Positions 6,299 through 13,919 of a stretch of DNA of 25,429 nt are shown in pieces. Source of the DNA: JAIVGV01 sp035295985. Lineage in GTDB: Bacteria; Acidobacteriota; Blastocatellia; Pyrinomonadales; Pyrinomonadaceae. The position numbers and the translations under genes were made by a program. Positions within the stretch are counted from its first letter, which is position 1. Every line of letters starts with the position of its first letter. The notes under the pieces were generated by a model that was not told the origin of the DNA, did not search any database, and saw nothing but the letters and a program-made list of their open reading frames with translations. The stretch spans positions 1-25,429 of the forward strand of contig DATHBT010000260.1 of assembly GCA_035295985.1 (NCBI GenBank), in the 5' to 3' direction.

Positions 6299-9200
6299 TA
6301 CGCAACGGCGGGCGGCACGTCCGACTCGCGCAGTGACTCGCGCAGATCGGCCACCGCCGGGTCGTTGGGGGCGATCTTGTAGAGGCTGATGATCAGGTCG
6401 AAGGCCGTTGTGAAGTAGGCCCGCTCGTCGCGGAAGTCGGCATAGACCTTGTTATGCATCAGCGGGGGCAGCGACGATTCTTTCTCGCCTTCGAGAAGCA
6501 ACGGCAGGACGGTCTCCTTCCGCTCCTCCGTGCCCAACAGGCGGTTCGAGATCAGGTCAACCTCCGCCGCCACGACGTAACCGGTCGCCGTGTCCTTGTT
6601 CTCGTACTTCCGCCGATAGCTCGACGCGCCGACCACGATGACGCGGTCGCAGCGCTCGATCCGCTCGACGAAGCGCGACACGCTCGCCCCCACGCGCGCG
6701 TTCTCCCACCTATCGAGAACGACCGTTATGCCCGCCTTCTGCAAGTCAGTCGCCAGGCTGCGCTCGACCCAGCGTTCCTGCTCCCTGTCGCCCCAGGCGT
6801 AGCTGATGAAGCATTCGGGCGCGTCGAGGTTCTGATCCTTGACGTAGGACATCACTTGGAAGACCGCCTGCTCGAAGCGCGAGCGGTGAGCGGCGAACCA
6901 CCGCTGCTCGTCAACCTTGCGCCGCTCGGTCTGCGTCAACTGGATCGGCTCGTCGGCCTTCGGCAGCGCGAGTTTTCCCCCGCACTCCGGGCAGAAGGCG
7001 GAGTCGCGGCCCTCACGCAGACGCTCGCGCACGACCGCGCGGTTGAGCGCGTGGCCGTTCTTGCAGACGACCGGCTCGAAGCGGAAGACGCTCAGGTTGC
7101 GGCGCGCGAGGAAGCTTTCGAACAGACCTTGAAACAGCGTCCGCACGGGCCTGCCCACCGTCGTACCGAAGTAGAGCACGAAGTCCAGCTCGCCTTCGCG
7201 CTCGGCCTCCTGCCGGAAGCCGCAGATCAACTTGTCGCCCACCTCGTAGCGCGCCTGATTGCGCCACTGGTCGGTGCGCGTGAAGGTCTGCGTGTAGCCG
7301 AGCAGCACGACGAGCGAGGCGTACACGTTCTCGACCGCGCCCGCGACCGTGTAGGCCGCGCCGTCCTCGGTCGGCTGCTCGTCTTCGAGCACGGGCTTAC
7401 GCAGGTTGATCAGTTCGGGGAAGACGAGGTACGACTGCCCGCCGAGTGGGTCGGTCTCGCGGAAGCAGACGTTGTGTTCGAGGAAGAGCAGCGCGGCCGA
7501 GTCCAACAGGATGTCGCGCTCCGCAGGCGGGAGGTTTTCCAGTTCGGGGAAACGATACTCGCCCGCCAGCAGTCGCCTCTCTTCGAGCGAGCCTAAGCCC
7601 TTCAGGTTGCGCCGCGCTTCGAGGACGAAGGAGGCCGCGAGGTTGTTCAAAAGCTCCGGCGCGAGCAGCACGCGCTCCCCGCCCTTCGACGTGCGCAGCC
7701 GCCGCACGTAGCCGTAATTCTCAAGGTGGCCCACGGCGGCCATCATCTCTGCGTCGGTGAACTGCCAGGCCGCGTCCGTCTGCTCAAGCCGCCCGCGCAA
7801 CTCTTCGGGGGTCACGACGACCGGCTGCCCTTCCTGCTGCTCCTCCTTGAGCCTGAGCACGTAATCCTTGATCCGCTTGAAGGTGACGGTCGTCGTTGTA
7901 GCCGGCTTCTCCTCCCACGGGATCAACTCCTTCATCCGACCGACCAGTTCCTCGACGCCTGACCCCTCTTTCGCACTCGTACTGACGTAGCCCCCGATGC
8001 CGCGACGCCGGCAGAACTCTTCCAACTCTTCGAGCGTCAGCGTTGGTGTCCCGCGATCCGACTGCGCGCCGACGAGGATCGTCCGGCAGCACGTTCTTTT
8101 GCCGCTTGAATCCGCCGCGGCTTTTTCCTGCCCGACCTTGAGTTGCTTCAACCAGAATTCGACGCCGTGCAGTGGGTCGCTGATGTCGGACGAGTCGAAC
8201 AGGACGAGCGCGAGGTCAACGTCGTCGAGGAACAGCGCGTGGATGAGCCGGTAGTCCGGCTGCCCCGCCAAGTCCCACAGGATCGCCTCGCACTCCGTCC
8301 CGTCCTCGCGCAGCCTCCCTAACTCCGGCAGCACCCAGAACTGCTGCCCGTGCGTTGAAGCCTGCTCCTTGAACTCTCCATGCGCCAGCCGCCACCCTAG
8401 CCCTGACTTCCCGACGCTATGATCGCCCACCAACACGATCTTCGCCGTTGTGTGATGCACCGCCTTCCTAGTTGCCTTAGATTCTGCTGTTACACCTAGC
8501 AGAATCTCGAAATCCAGTTCCCAGAAGTGGATTAGCTCGCTCGTCGGTGCACCTGACTTTGAACCAATAGATGCCAGCAGCGGCAATATAGGGTGGAAAG
8601 TTAGTTTTGCGAACCAGCCTCTGTTCGTCGGCTCTGGAATGACAGCAACTGTTTCCCATGTGATGCAACTCCAAAGCCGCAAGGTGCCATCCGCACTGCT
8701 AGAGGCTAATAGCTGCCCGTCCTGAGTAAAGGTGACGCTATTGATACGATCCGTATGTCCTTCTAAAGAGCGGAGAAGCCCGCCGCCAGTTGCGTCCCAC
8801 AGCTTCACCGTGTTGTCATAGCCCCCGGCCGCCAGCAGCCGGCCCGTCGGATCAAATGCTACGCTAACGACAGTACTGCTGTGCACTTCGAGGGAGCGGA
8901 TCAGTTCGCCGCTGGCCGCGTCCCACAGCTTCACCGTGTTGTCATAGCCCCCGGCCGCCAGCAGCCGGCCCGTCGGGTCGAAGGCGACACTCCAGACTAT
9001 TCTGTGACTGTGCCCTTCGAGGGAGCGGATCAGTTCGCCGCTGGCCGCGTCCCACAGCTTCACCGTGCCGTCCGCCCCCCCGCTGGCCAGAGTGTGACCT
9101 ACTGGGTCGAAGGCTATGCTCCGGGCTGGGTTCTTGTGCCCTTCGAGGGAGCGGATCAGTTCGCCGCTGGCCGCGTCCCACAGCTTCACTGTCTTGTCAT

Positions 9201-9474
9201 AACTCCCAGCCGCCAGCAGCCGGCCCGTCGGATCAAGCACTACACTTGTAAAGCCCTCCCCCTTCTCTCTGAGGGAGCGGATCAGTTCGCCGCTGGCCGC
9301 GTCCCACAGCTTCACCGTATTGTCAGTGCCCGTGCTCGCCAGCAGCCGGCCCGTTGGGTCGAAGGCTATGCTTTGGACTCTAGCCTTTCCTTGGAGGGTA
9401 CGTATTAACTTCACTCCCCTCGGGAGTCCATGCTTCGACTGTCGGCCCACTTGCTGATCCGGTTTCTTCGACAT
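6298..9474 (-). CDS. WD40 propeller / Roc-type GTPase / zinc site / C-terminal SEFIR (TIR-like) signalling protein
   Basis: A 1058-residue multidomain protein. Residues about 20-325 are seven WD40 blades, one full propeller; blades 1-5 are near copies (GRLLAAGGYDNTVKLWDA). Residues about 343-522 are a Ras-like GTPase of the Roc type: P-loop GDHSVGKS (350-357), DLAGQP (401-406) and SAK (500-502); the N/TKxD base-recognition motif is replaced by AQSD (470-473). Residues about 530-800 are a COR-like linker with winged-helix character, then a four-ligand zinc site C804, H808, C828, C831. Residues 886-1031 match SEFIR/TIR-like domains: CFISYAWGD, VVLDRWE, RVIVVGASSY, then VLPLLLEG and VYADFR. By analogy with NLR-like proteins the propeller would sense, the GTPase switch and the SEFIR part signal. 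The ATG at 9474 is preferred over an in-frame TTG at 9486. It lies 30 bp after the helicase gene and is coupled to the hydrolase. Confidence 0.88.
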   Translation of the reverse strand: MSKKPDQQVGRQSKHGLPRGVKLIRTLQGKARVQSIAFDPTGRLLASTGTDNTVKLWDAASGELIRSLREKGEGFTSVVLDPTGRLLAAGSYDKTVKLWDAASGELIRSLEGHKNPARSIAFDPVGHTLASGGADGTVKLWDAASGELIRSLEGHSHRIVWSVAFDPTGRLLAAGGYDNTVKLWDAASGELIRSLEVHSSTVVSVAFDPTGRLLAAGGYDNTVKLWDATGGGLLRSLEGHTDRINSVTFTQDGQLLASSSADGTLRLWSCITWETVAVIPEPTNRGWFAKLTFHPILPLLASIGSKSGAPTSELIHFWELDFEILLGVTAESKATRKAVHHTTAKIVLVGDHSVGKSGLGWRLAHGEFKEQASTHGQQFWVLPELGRLREDGTECEAILWDLAGQPDYRLIHALFLDDVDLALVLFDSSDISDPLHGVEFWLKQLKVGQEKAAADSSGKRTCCRTILVGAQSDRGTPTLTLEELEEFCRRRGIGGYVSTSAKEGSGVEELVGRMKELIPWEEKPATTTTVTFKRIKDYVLRLKEEQQEGQPVVVTPEELRGRLEQTDAAWQFTDAEMMAAVGHLENYGYVRRLRTSKGGERVLLAPELLNNLAASFVLEARRNLKGLGSLEERRLLAGEYRFPELENLPPAERDILLDSAALLFLEHNVCFRETDPLGGQSYLVFPELINLRKPVLEDEQPTEDGAAYTVAGAVENVYASLVVLLGYTQTFTRTDQWRNQARYEVGDKLICGFRQEAEREGELDFVLYFGTTVGRPVRTLFQGLFESFLARRNLSVFRFEPVVCKNGHALNRAVVRERLREGRDSAFCPECGGKLALPKADEPIQLTQTERRKVDEQRWFAAHRSRFEQAVFQVMSYVKDQNLDAPECFISYAWGDREQERWVERSLATDLQKAGITVVLDRWENARVGASVSRFVERIERCDRVIVVGASSYRRKYENKDTATGYVVAAEVDLISNRLLGTEERKETVLPLLLEGEKESSLPPLMHNKVYADFRDERAYFTTAFDLIISLYKIAPNDPAVADLRESLRESDVPPAVA
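8792..9360 (-). repeat. Near-identical 126-129 bp tandem repeats encoding WD40 blades
   Basis: Five consecutive blades are repeated at the DNA level. A segment beginning with GCGGATCAGTTCGCCGCTGG recurs identically at 8896, 9025, 9151 and 9277 (spacing 129, 126, 126). A 59-bp block is identical between 8792-8850 and 8918-8976, 126 bp apart. Synonymous positions are also conserved, which implies recent duplication or gene conversion, not just protein-level constraint. Confidence 0.92.
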
Positions 9475-9504
9475 AACGGTATCCAATCTTTCCGTCGTTG
9501 GCAG

Positions 9505-11595
9505 TCAGTTGACGTATCCGTCGCCGCCGTCGCCCGCGGGCGGGAGTTCGGGCGGGGCGTCGGCATCAGGGAGTTGCATCGCCTCCTCTTCGAGCGACCA
9601 GATTTCGTAAAGGTCGGGGGGGACTTCGGTGACGAAGCGCGAGGGGCGTTGCAGCACCGTCTGGCGCGTGTGATCGACGACCATCAGGGGGTAGGTGATG
9701 TAGAGCTGGTCGCGGGCGCGCGTGACGGCGACGTACCAGAGGCGGCGCTCCTCCTCTTCGCCTTCTGACTCGCGAAGACTGCGGGGCGAGGGGAACTTGC
9801 CGTCGGCGGCCCAGATGATGAAGACGGCGCGCCACTCCAAACCTTTAGCCTGATGGACGGAGCTGAGTGTGAGCAGCTCATCCTCGTCGTCACCCTGTAC
9901 AACGTCTTCGCCGGTGAGCGGCTGCGGCGCGCCGTAGCGTTCGGTCGAAAGCAGCGCGAGTTCGGACAAGAATTCTTCGGCCGAGTTGAAGCGCGTGCTG
10001 TAGCGCGCCAGCTGGCGGAGGTCTTCGAGGCGGGCCTCGGCGTTCTCGTAGGTCGCCGAAAGATAGGCTTCGTAGCCGCGCGAAAGTATTAGCTCGATCT
10101 GTCGCGCGGGGTTCGTGCGTGTGTCGTCGCGCGTCAGGTCTTCGAGGAGCGCGCGGAACTCCTGCCAGCTCGTGCCGCGCTGGCGGACGGCGAAGCCCGC
10201 GCCGCCGCGAAGGACGAGTGCGAGCGGGTCGGGCGCGAAGGCGAGCTGTTCCCAGACGCGGCTGGCGGTCGCGGGGCCGACGTTCGGGACGAGGCGAAGG
10301 ACGCGCTTCCAGGCCATCTCGTCGCGCGGGTTCGCGGTGAGGCGCAGGTATGAGACCACGTCCTTGATGTGCGCCTGCTCGAAGAAGCGGACGCCGCTGC
10401 GTACCGAGTAGGGGATGCCGCGGCGCGTGAGTTCGAGTTGGAGTTCGAGCGAGTGGTAGTGCGAGCGGTAAAGCACCGCGATCTCTTCGAGCGGGACGCC
10501 TTCGTCGCGCAGCTCTAAAATTCGGGCGGCGATGAAGGTGGCCTGCTGGTCGGCGTCGCGGCAGGGGACGAGGGCGGGGAGGAGTCCGAGCGACGGGCGG
10601 ACGGCGCGCAGCGTCTTGGGGAACTGTTTGCGGTTCGAGGCGATGGAGACGTTGGCGAGGCCGATGATTTCGGGGGTGGAGCGGTAGTTCTGCTCCAGAC
10701 GGTACTCGCGCGCTTCGGGGTAGCGTTTGGGGAACTCGTAGATGTTCGTCCACTCCGCGCCGCGCCAGGCGAAGATGGCCTGCGCGTCGTCGCCGACGAC
10801 CATCACGTTGCGGTGGCGGACTGCGAGGAGATCGACGATCTCGGCCTGAAGCTTGTTCGTGTCCTGGTACTCGTCAACGAGTATGTGCTCGAACTGCTCA
10901 CTGTAAAGGTTGGCGATCTCAGGCTTCTCAAGGAGCAGCCGCTTCCAATTCAGCAGCAGGTCGTCGTAGTCCATCACGTTGCGCGCGCGCTTCCTGTCCA
11001 TGAAGACGGAATCGACGCGCGCGATTTGTTGGGTCAAAGGCTCGAAGTGCGGGTAGCGGCGTGCGACCACGTCGTTGATTGGGCGGTCGGTGTTGTTGGC
11101 GAAGCTGATGATGTCCTGAAGAACTTCGGCCTTGGGGAAGCGGCGCGCGCGCGTGTCGATGCCGGCGTCGTCAACGCAGGCGGAGAGGAAGTCGCGCGCG
11201 TCCTCGCTGTCGAGGATGGAGAAGTTTTCGCTGTAGCCGATTGACCGCGCGTGGCGGCGCAGGATCAGGTTGGCGATGCGGTGGAACGTGCCGCCCCAGA
11301 CCCTTCGCACGTCGCCGCCGGTGAGCTGTTCGACGCGGCGCAGCATCTCGCGCGCGGCGCGGTTCGTGAACGTCGCCAGCATCACGCGCGAGGGGGCGAC
11401 GCCGTGCTCGACCAGGTAGGCGACGCGGTAGGTGATGGCGCGCGTCTTGCCCGAGCCCGCGCCCGCGATGACGAGCGCCGCGCCCGACGGCGCGGTCGCC
11501 ACCGCGAGCTGCTCCTCGTTCAGCTCCTCGCGGTAGCGCGCCAGCCTGTCGGGTGCTGCGGCCGTGCCGTCGCGCTTGATGACGTAGCGTTTCAT
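9505..11595 (-). CDS. UvrD/PcrA/Rep-like superfamily 1A DNA helicase
   Basis: A 696-residue ATP-dependent 3'-5' DNA helicase. Marks: Q-motif region LNEEQLAVA, Walker A GAGSGKT (45-51), motif Ia ATFTNRAA, GGTFHR, Walker B DEYQDTN (241-247), motif III GDDAQAIFAWRGA (268-280), motif IV LEQNYRST, and motifs V-VI VHQAKGLEWRAVF and RRLWYVAVTRAR. The protein ends soon after in an acidic and Pro-rich tail, without a clear Tudor-like end. I chose the ATG at 11595 (MKRYVIKRDG) over a GTG 42 nt upstream that would overlap the promoter. It likely does general DNA repair or replication work, but it is first in the same run as the WD40-GTPase gene (30 bp spacing). UvrD-like helicases also serve in some defence systems, such as GajB of Gabija. 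Confidence 0.93.
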   Translation of the reverse strand: MKRYVIKRDGTAAAPDRLARYREELNEEQLAVATAPSGAALVIAGAGSGKTRAITYRVAYLVEHGVAPSRVMLATFTNRAAREMLRRVEQLTGGDVRRVWGGTFHRIANLILRRHARSIGYSENFSILDSEDARDFLSACVDDAGIDTRARRFPKAEVLQDIISFANNTDRPINDVVARRYPHFEPLTQQIARVDSVFMDRKRARNVMDYDDLLLNWKRLLLEKPEIANLYSEQFEHILVDEYQDTNKLQAEIVDLLAVRHRNVMVVGDDAQAIFAWRGAEWTNIYEFPKRYPEAREYRLEQNYRSTPEIIGLANVSIASNRKQFPKTLRAVRPSLGLLPALVPCRDADQQATFIAARILELRDEGVPLEEIAVLYRSHYHSLELQLELTRRGIPYSVRSGVRFFEQAHIKDVVSYLRLTANPRDEMAWKRVLRLVPNVGPATASRVWEQLAFAPDPLALVLRGGAGFAVRQRGTSWQEFRALLEDLTRDDTRTNPARQIELILSRGYEAYLSATYENAEARLEDLRQLARYSTRFNSAEEFLSELALLSTERYGAPQPLTGEDVVQGDDEDELLTLSSVHQAKGLEWRAVFIIWAADGKFPSPRSLRESEGEEEERRLWYVAVTRARDQLYITYPLMVVDHTRQTVLQRPSRFVTEVPPDLYEIWSLEEEAMQLPDADAPPELPPAGDGGDGYVN

Positions 11596-11627
11596 CGCCG
11601 TCGCCGCGGAAAAAACCGCGCGCGCCT

Positions 11628-11636
11628 GGTATAGCA
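11628..11636 (-). promoter_or_regulatory. Possible extended -10 promoter of the helicase operon
   Basis: On the minus strand TGCTATACC (11636-11628) resembles an extended -10 (TGnTATAnT). No good -35 is present 17 bp upstream. The predicted start leaves about 26 nt before the ATG at 11595. Confidence 0.35.
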
Positions 11637-11679
11637 CGGCGGCGCGCGCGGTGTGAAACGGGACGGCGGAGCGCCGGCC

Positions 11680-12786
11680 TCAGAGCGCGATGATCGCCCA
11701 GATGACGAAGGCGGGGATGCCGGCGAGGAGGAGCAGGCGCTTGGGCGCCGCCGGGTGCGCGGTGTTGATCGTGTAGCCGAGGCCGACCAGCTTCTCGACG
11801 ACGAGCGCGGGGTCTTCGGGGTTGTGGTAGGTGAGGCCGCCGTGCCGCCAGTGCTGCTCGTCGCTGGCTCGCAGCACGTAGTCCTCGCCGAAGCGCGCGC
11901 CGAGGTCTGCGTTGACGCGCATCATCCGGTAGATGAAGTAGAAGATGCCGGCGAGCATCAGGCCGGCGGTCGCGCCGGTCGCGACGTTGAGCCAGAGATC
12001 GTAGCGGGAGAACTCCGGGAGCGAGGTCGTGATCGCCATCAGCGCGATGAGGGCGAAGAGGACGGCTATCCAGACTCGCGCCCAGTCGAGGACGCGTATG
12101 TTCGCCAGCAGGAACTGCTCCTTGCCGCGCAGGTACTCCTCGGCGTGCGCGTCCGGCAGCGTCATCTTCGCGCCCGTCAGATCGTACTTGAGCACGAGGA
12201 AGAAGAGCTGCAGGTAGAGGCCGAGCGCGGGGACGAAGAAGACGCTCGCGAAGCCTTTGGCGGCCCAGTCGTCCGGCCGGCCCGCGGCGTCCCAGTGGAC
12301 GGGCACCTGTTCGGGCAGCCGCGGGTAGAAGTAGAGCAGTGCGGCGAACGTGCCGGCGGAGGCGAGGATGATCAGGGCTTCGAGCCAGGCGTGCGTGTAG
12401 TCCGCGAGCCGGCGCGTGCGCAGCGGCGAGGCGAAGCGCGTCGCCGTCGTCTGGACTGCGAACGGGCGCAGGCTGCGCGCGTAGGCCGCGTAAACGAAGA
12501 GGCCGGCGAAGGCCGTGCCGATGGCCGAGGGGGCGAGCAGCAGCGGCTCGTCGTGGCGCGCGGCGAGGAAGTAGCCGAGCGCCGTGATGATGACGAAGAC
12601 GGCCGTGAGCGTCAGCCGGTAGTGGCGGAGTGTCCGGCGGCCCTCCCCGCCCAGATACGTCTCGCGGTCAACGCGCGCGCCGAAGAAGGCGCGCTCGCCG
12701 CGCATGACGGGCAGCCACAGGAAAACGCCGAGCGTGACGGCGTTGCTCGCGAGCATGACCAGGGTGACTACTTGTGTCTGTGTCAT
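11680..12786 (-). CDS. Membrane protein with DUF1648 and DUF5808-like regions
   Basis: A 368-residue inner-membrane protein with about eight hydrophobic segments (for example near residues 7-28, 59-76, 84-101, 136-153, 179-200, 238-253, 265-287 and 348-366). Between segments it carries the DUF1648 signature YPRLPEQVPVHWDAAGRPDDW (near 154-174) and, before the last segment, a soluble stretch YHNPEDPALVVEKLVGLGYT (320-339) that resembles DUF5808. The function of these proteins is not established. Membrane proteins of this type are typically paired with YtrA-type GntR regulators, as here. Translation probably starts at the ATG at 12786, 2 bp after the regulator stop; a GTG at 12792 overlapping that stop is the alternative. 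AGGAG lies just upstream of both. Confidence 0.85.
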   Translation of the reverse strand: MTQTQVVTLVMLASNAVTLGVFLWLPVMRGERAFFGARVDRETYLGGEGRRTLRHYRLTLTAVFVIITALGYFLAARHDEPLLLAPSAIGTAFAGLFVYAAYARSLRPFAVQTTATRFASPLRTRRLADYTHAWLEALIILASAGTFAALLYFYPRLPEQVPVHWDAAGRPDDWAAKGFASVFFVPALGLYLQLFFLVLKYDLTGAKMTLPDAHAEEYLRGKEQFLLANIRVLDWARVWIAVLFALIALMAITTSLPEFSRYDLWLNVATGATAGLMLAGIFYFIYRMMRVNADLGARFGEDYVLRASDEQHWRHGGLTYHNPEDPALVVEKLVGLGYTINTAHPAAPKRLLLLAGIPAFVIWAIIAL

Positions 12787-12788
12787 CT

Positions 12789-13175
12789 TCACTTCGCTCC
12801 TTTCAGCAGGGCGCGCAGCTCGTCGCCGACGAGCGCCATGATCTCCGTGCGCTGCAAGCCCGCCAGGACGAGTCCCGTCAGCGCGGCGCGCACGGGCTTG
12901 CGCAGCTCCTCCTCGCTCGGCCGCTCCCGCCCGGCGTCGCGGGCCGCCACGGTCGCGCCCGCGCCGTGGCGGACGTTGAGCAACCCTTCCGCCTGCAACT
13001 CCCGGTAGGCGATGGCGACCGTGTTCAGGTTCACGCCGAGGTCGCCCGCGAGCTGGCGCACGGGCGGGAGCTGCGCGCCCTCGGCCAACTCGCCGCGCGC
13101 GATCAAAGCCTTCAGCTCGTCGGCGATCTGCCGGTAGATCGGCCTCCCGTCCGCCTCGTCAACCGTGATGTGCAT
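12789..13175 (-). CDS. GntR family transcriptional regulator, YtrA type
   Basis: A 128-residue DNA-binding protein. Residues 10-78 form the GntR winged helix: RPIYRQIADELKALIARGEL, LPPVRQLAGDLGVNLNTVA and AYRELQAEGLL. The remaining 50 residues are a short helical part, too small for an FadR or aminotransferase-type effector domain, which defines the YtrA subgroup. The ATG at 13175 has GGAGG 6 nt upstream; the frame stays open to 13301 but through promoter sequence. It is followed by the DUF1648 membrane protein with almost no gap, so the two form an operon. A palindrome over its own -10 box suggests autorepression. Confidence 0.92.
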   Translation of the reverse strand: MHITVDEADGRPIYRQIADELKALIARGELAEGAQLPPVRQLAGDLGVNLNTVAIAYRELQAEGLLNVRHGAGATVAARDAGRERPSEEELRKPVRAALTGLVLAGLQRTEIMALVGDELRALLKGAK

Positions 13176-13205
13176 CCGCGCCCTCCGCGCCCACCAAAAT
13201 TGTAC

Positions 13206-13240
13206 ATTGTCTTTATACACTAGACAATTCCTGGCGTCAA
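13206..13240 (-). promoter_or_regulatory. Promoter and overlapping palindromic operator of the GntR operon
   Basis: On the minus strand: -35 TTGACG (13240-13235), 17-bp spacer, -10 TATAAA (13217-13212). A perfect 7-bp inverted repeat, ATTGTCT (13228-13222) and AGACAAT (13212-13206), spans the spacer end and the -10. Binding there would block RNA polymerase, the usual YtrA-type autoregulation. That the GntR protein binds it is inference. Confidence 0.75.
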
Positions 13241-13295
13241 CAGTTTTCTTTCCGGCGGCCGGCAGGCGGGTCAATCGAAAGTTGAACGTGGCGGC

Positions 13296-13431
13296 CGGCA
13301 CTCACCACGGAGGCACAGAGATCACGGAGGGGGCACAGAGGGTTTTGTCTTCCTCCGTGCGATCTCTGTGTCCTCCGTGTCTCCGTGGTGAGTGCCGTAC
13401 AAAGATTCTCAACCCCGAATCGCCACGGCAC
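13296..13431. repeat. Long imperfect inverted repeat with an adjoining hairpin
   Basis: The left arm (13296-13330) contains CACCACGGAGGCACAGAG-type units; the right arm (13352-13397) is its reverse complement with small indels and one added unit, and the outer 17 bp match perfectly. GTGCCGT (13392-13398) can instead pair with ACGGCAC (13425-13431), with an inner GATTC/GAATC stem (13404-13408 and 13417-13421). The region separates the divergent GntR and ybaB genes. Confidence 0.88.
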
Positions 13432-13448
13432 TCGCGGGCCGAATCGCG

Positions 13449-13478
13449 TTGCAATTTGCGCGGGCTAAAAGTTAGGAT
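13449..13478 (+). promoter_or_regulatory. Possible promoter for ybaB-recR
   Basis: TTGCAA (13449-13454), 18-bp spacer, TAGGAT (13473-13478), about 55 bp before the ybaB start. The match is moderate. Confidence 0.35.
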
Positions 13479-13533
13479 GGCCGCGACAGCCGGTCTCCCG
13501 AAAAATCTTTAGAAGCGCGAGCGAGGTGGAGCG

Positions 13534-13839
13534 ATGAAATTCCCCGGCGGGATGAACATGCAGCAGATGATGAAGCAGGCGCAGCAGATGCAGGAGAAGA
13601 TGCAGCGCGAGATGGAGGAGATGACGGTCGAGGCTTCGGCCGGCGGCGGCGTCGTCTCCGTGCAGATGCAGGGCACGAAGGAGTTGATCGCGCTCACCAT
13701 CGACCCCGAGGCCGTCAAGGACGGCGACGTGGAGATGCTGCAGGACCTGATCGTCGCGGCCGTCAACGAGGCCGGCCGCAAGGTGGACGAGGCCATGAAG
13801 GGCAAGCTCGGCGGGATGCTGCCGCCGGGGCTGATCTAG
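13534..13839 (+). CDS. ybaB: YbaB/EbfC family nucleoid-associated protein
   Basis: A 101-residue protein that forms dimers and binds DNA in the nucleoid. It starts with a Met/Gln-rich amphipathic helix (MNMQQMMKQAQQMQEKMQRE) and continues with the core VEASAGGGVVSVQMQGTKEL and LTIDPEAVKDGDVEMLQDLI, ending in a flexible GMLPPGL tail; length and layout are normal for the family. The ATG at 13534 has GAGGTG 5 nt upstream. It sits directly ahead of recR, the usual arrangement. Often dnaX precedes this pair, but here a divergent GntR operon does. The gap to recR is entirely a heptamer inverted repeat. Confidence 0.95.
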   Translation: MKFPGGMNMQQMMKQAQQMQEKMQREMEEMTVEASAGGGVVSVQMQGTKELIALTIDPEAVKDGDVEMLQDLIVAAVNEAGRKVDEAMKGKLGGMLPPGLI

Positions 13840-13840
13840 A

Positions 13841-13914
13841 AGTGATGAGTGATGAGTAATGAGTAATGAGTTAAAACCTTCTTACTCGTCACTCATTACT
13901 CATCACTCATCACT
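13841..13914. repeat. Heptamer inverted repeat, GATGAGT family, in the ybaB-recR gap
   Basis: Arms 13841-13870 and 13885-13914 are 30 bp each with two mismatches, built of GATGAGT/AATGAGT units in tandem. The loop is 14 nt. It begins 1 bp after the ybaB TAG and ends within a few bases of the recR start, leaving no room for a normal Shine-Dalgarno. Confidence 0.93.
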
Positions 13915-13919
13915 TGAGT

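Noticed and set aside
8792..9360. Regular 126-bp repeats suggested a CRISPR or minisatellite.
   Set aside because: The period equals one WD40 blade, the frame is open throughout, and blades are recognisable in protein.
9505..11595. The UvrD-like helicase as a defence gene such as GajB.
   Set aside because: It has the full normal motif set and size of housekeeping PcrA/UvrD, and no GajA-like nuclease is present; only its operon position hints at more.
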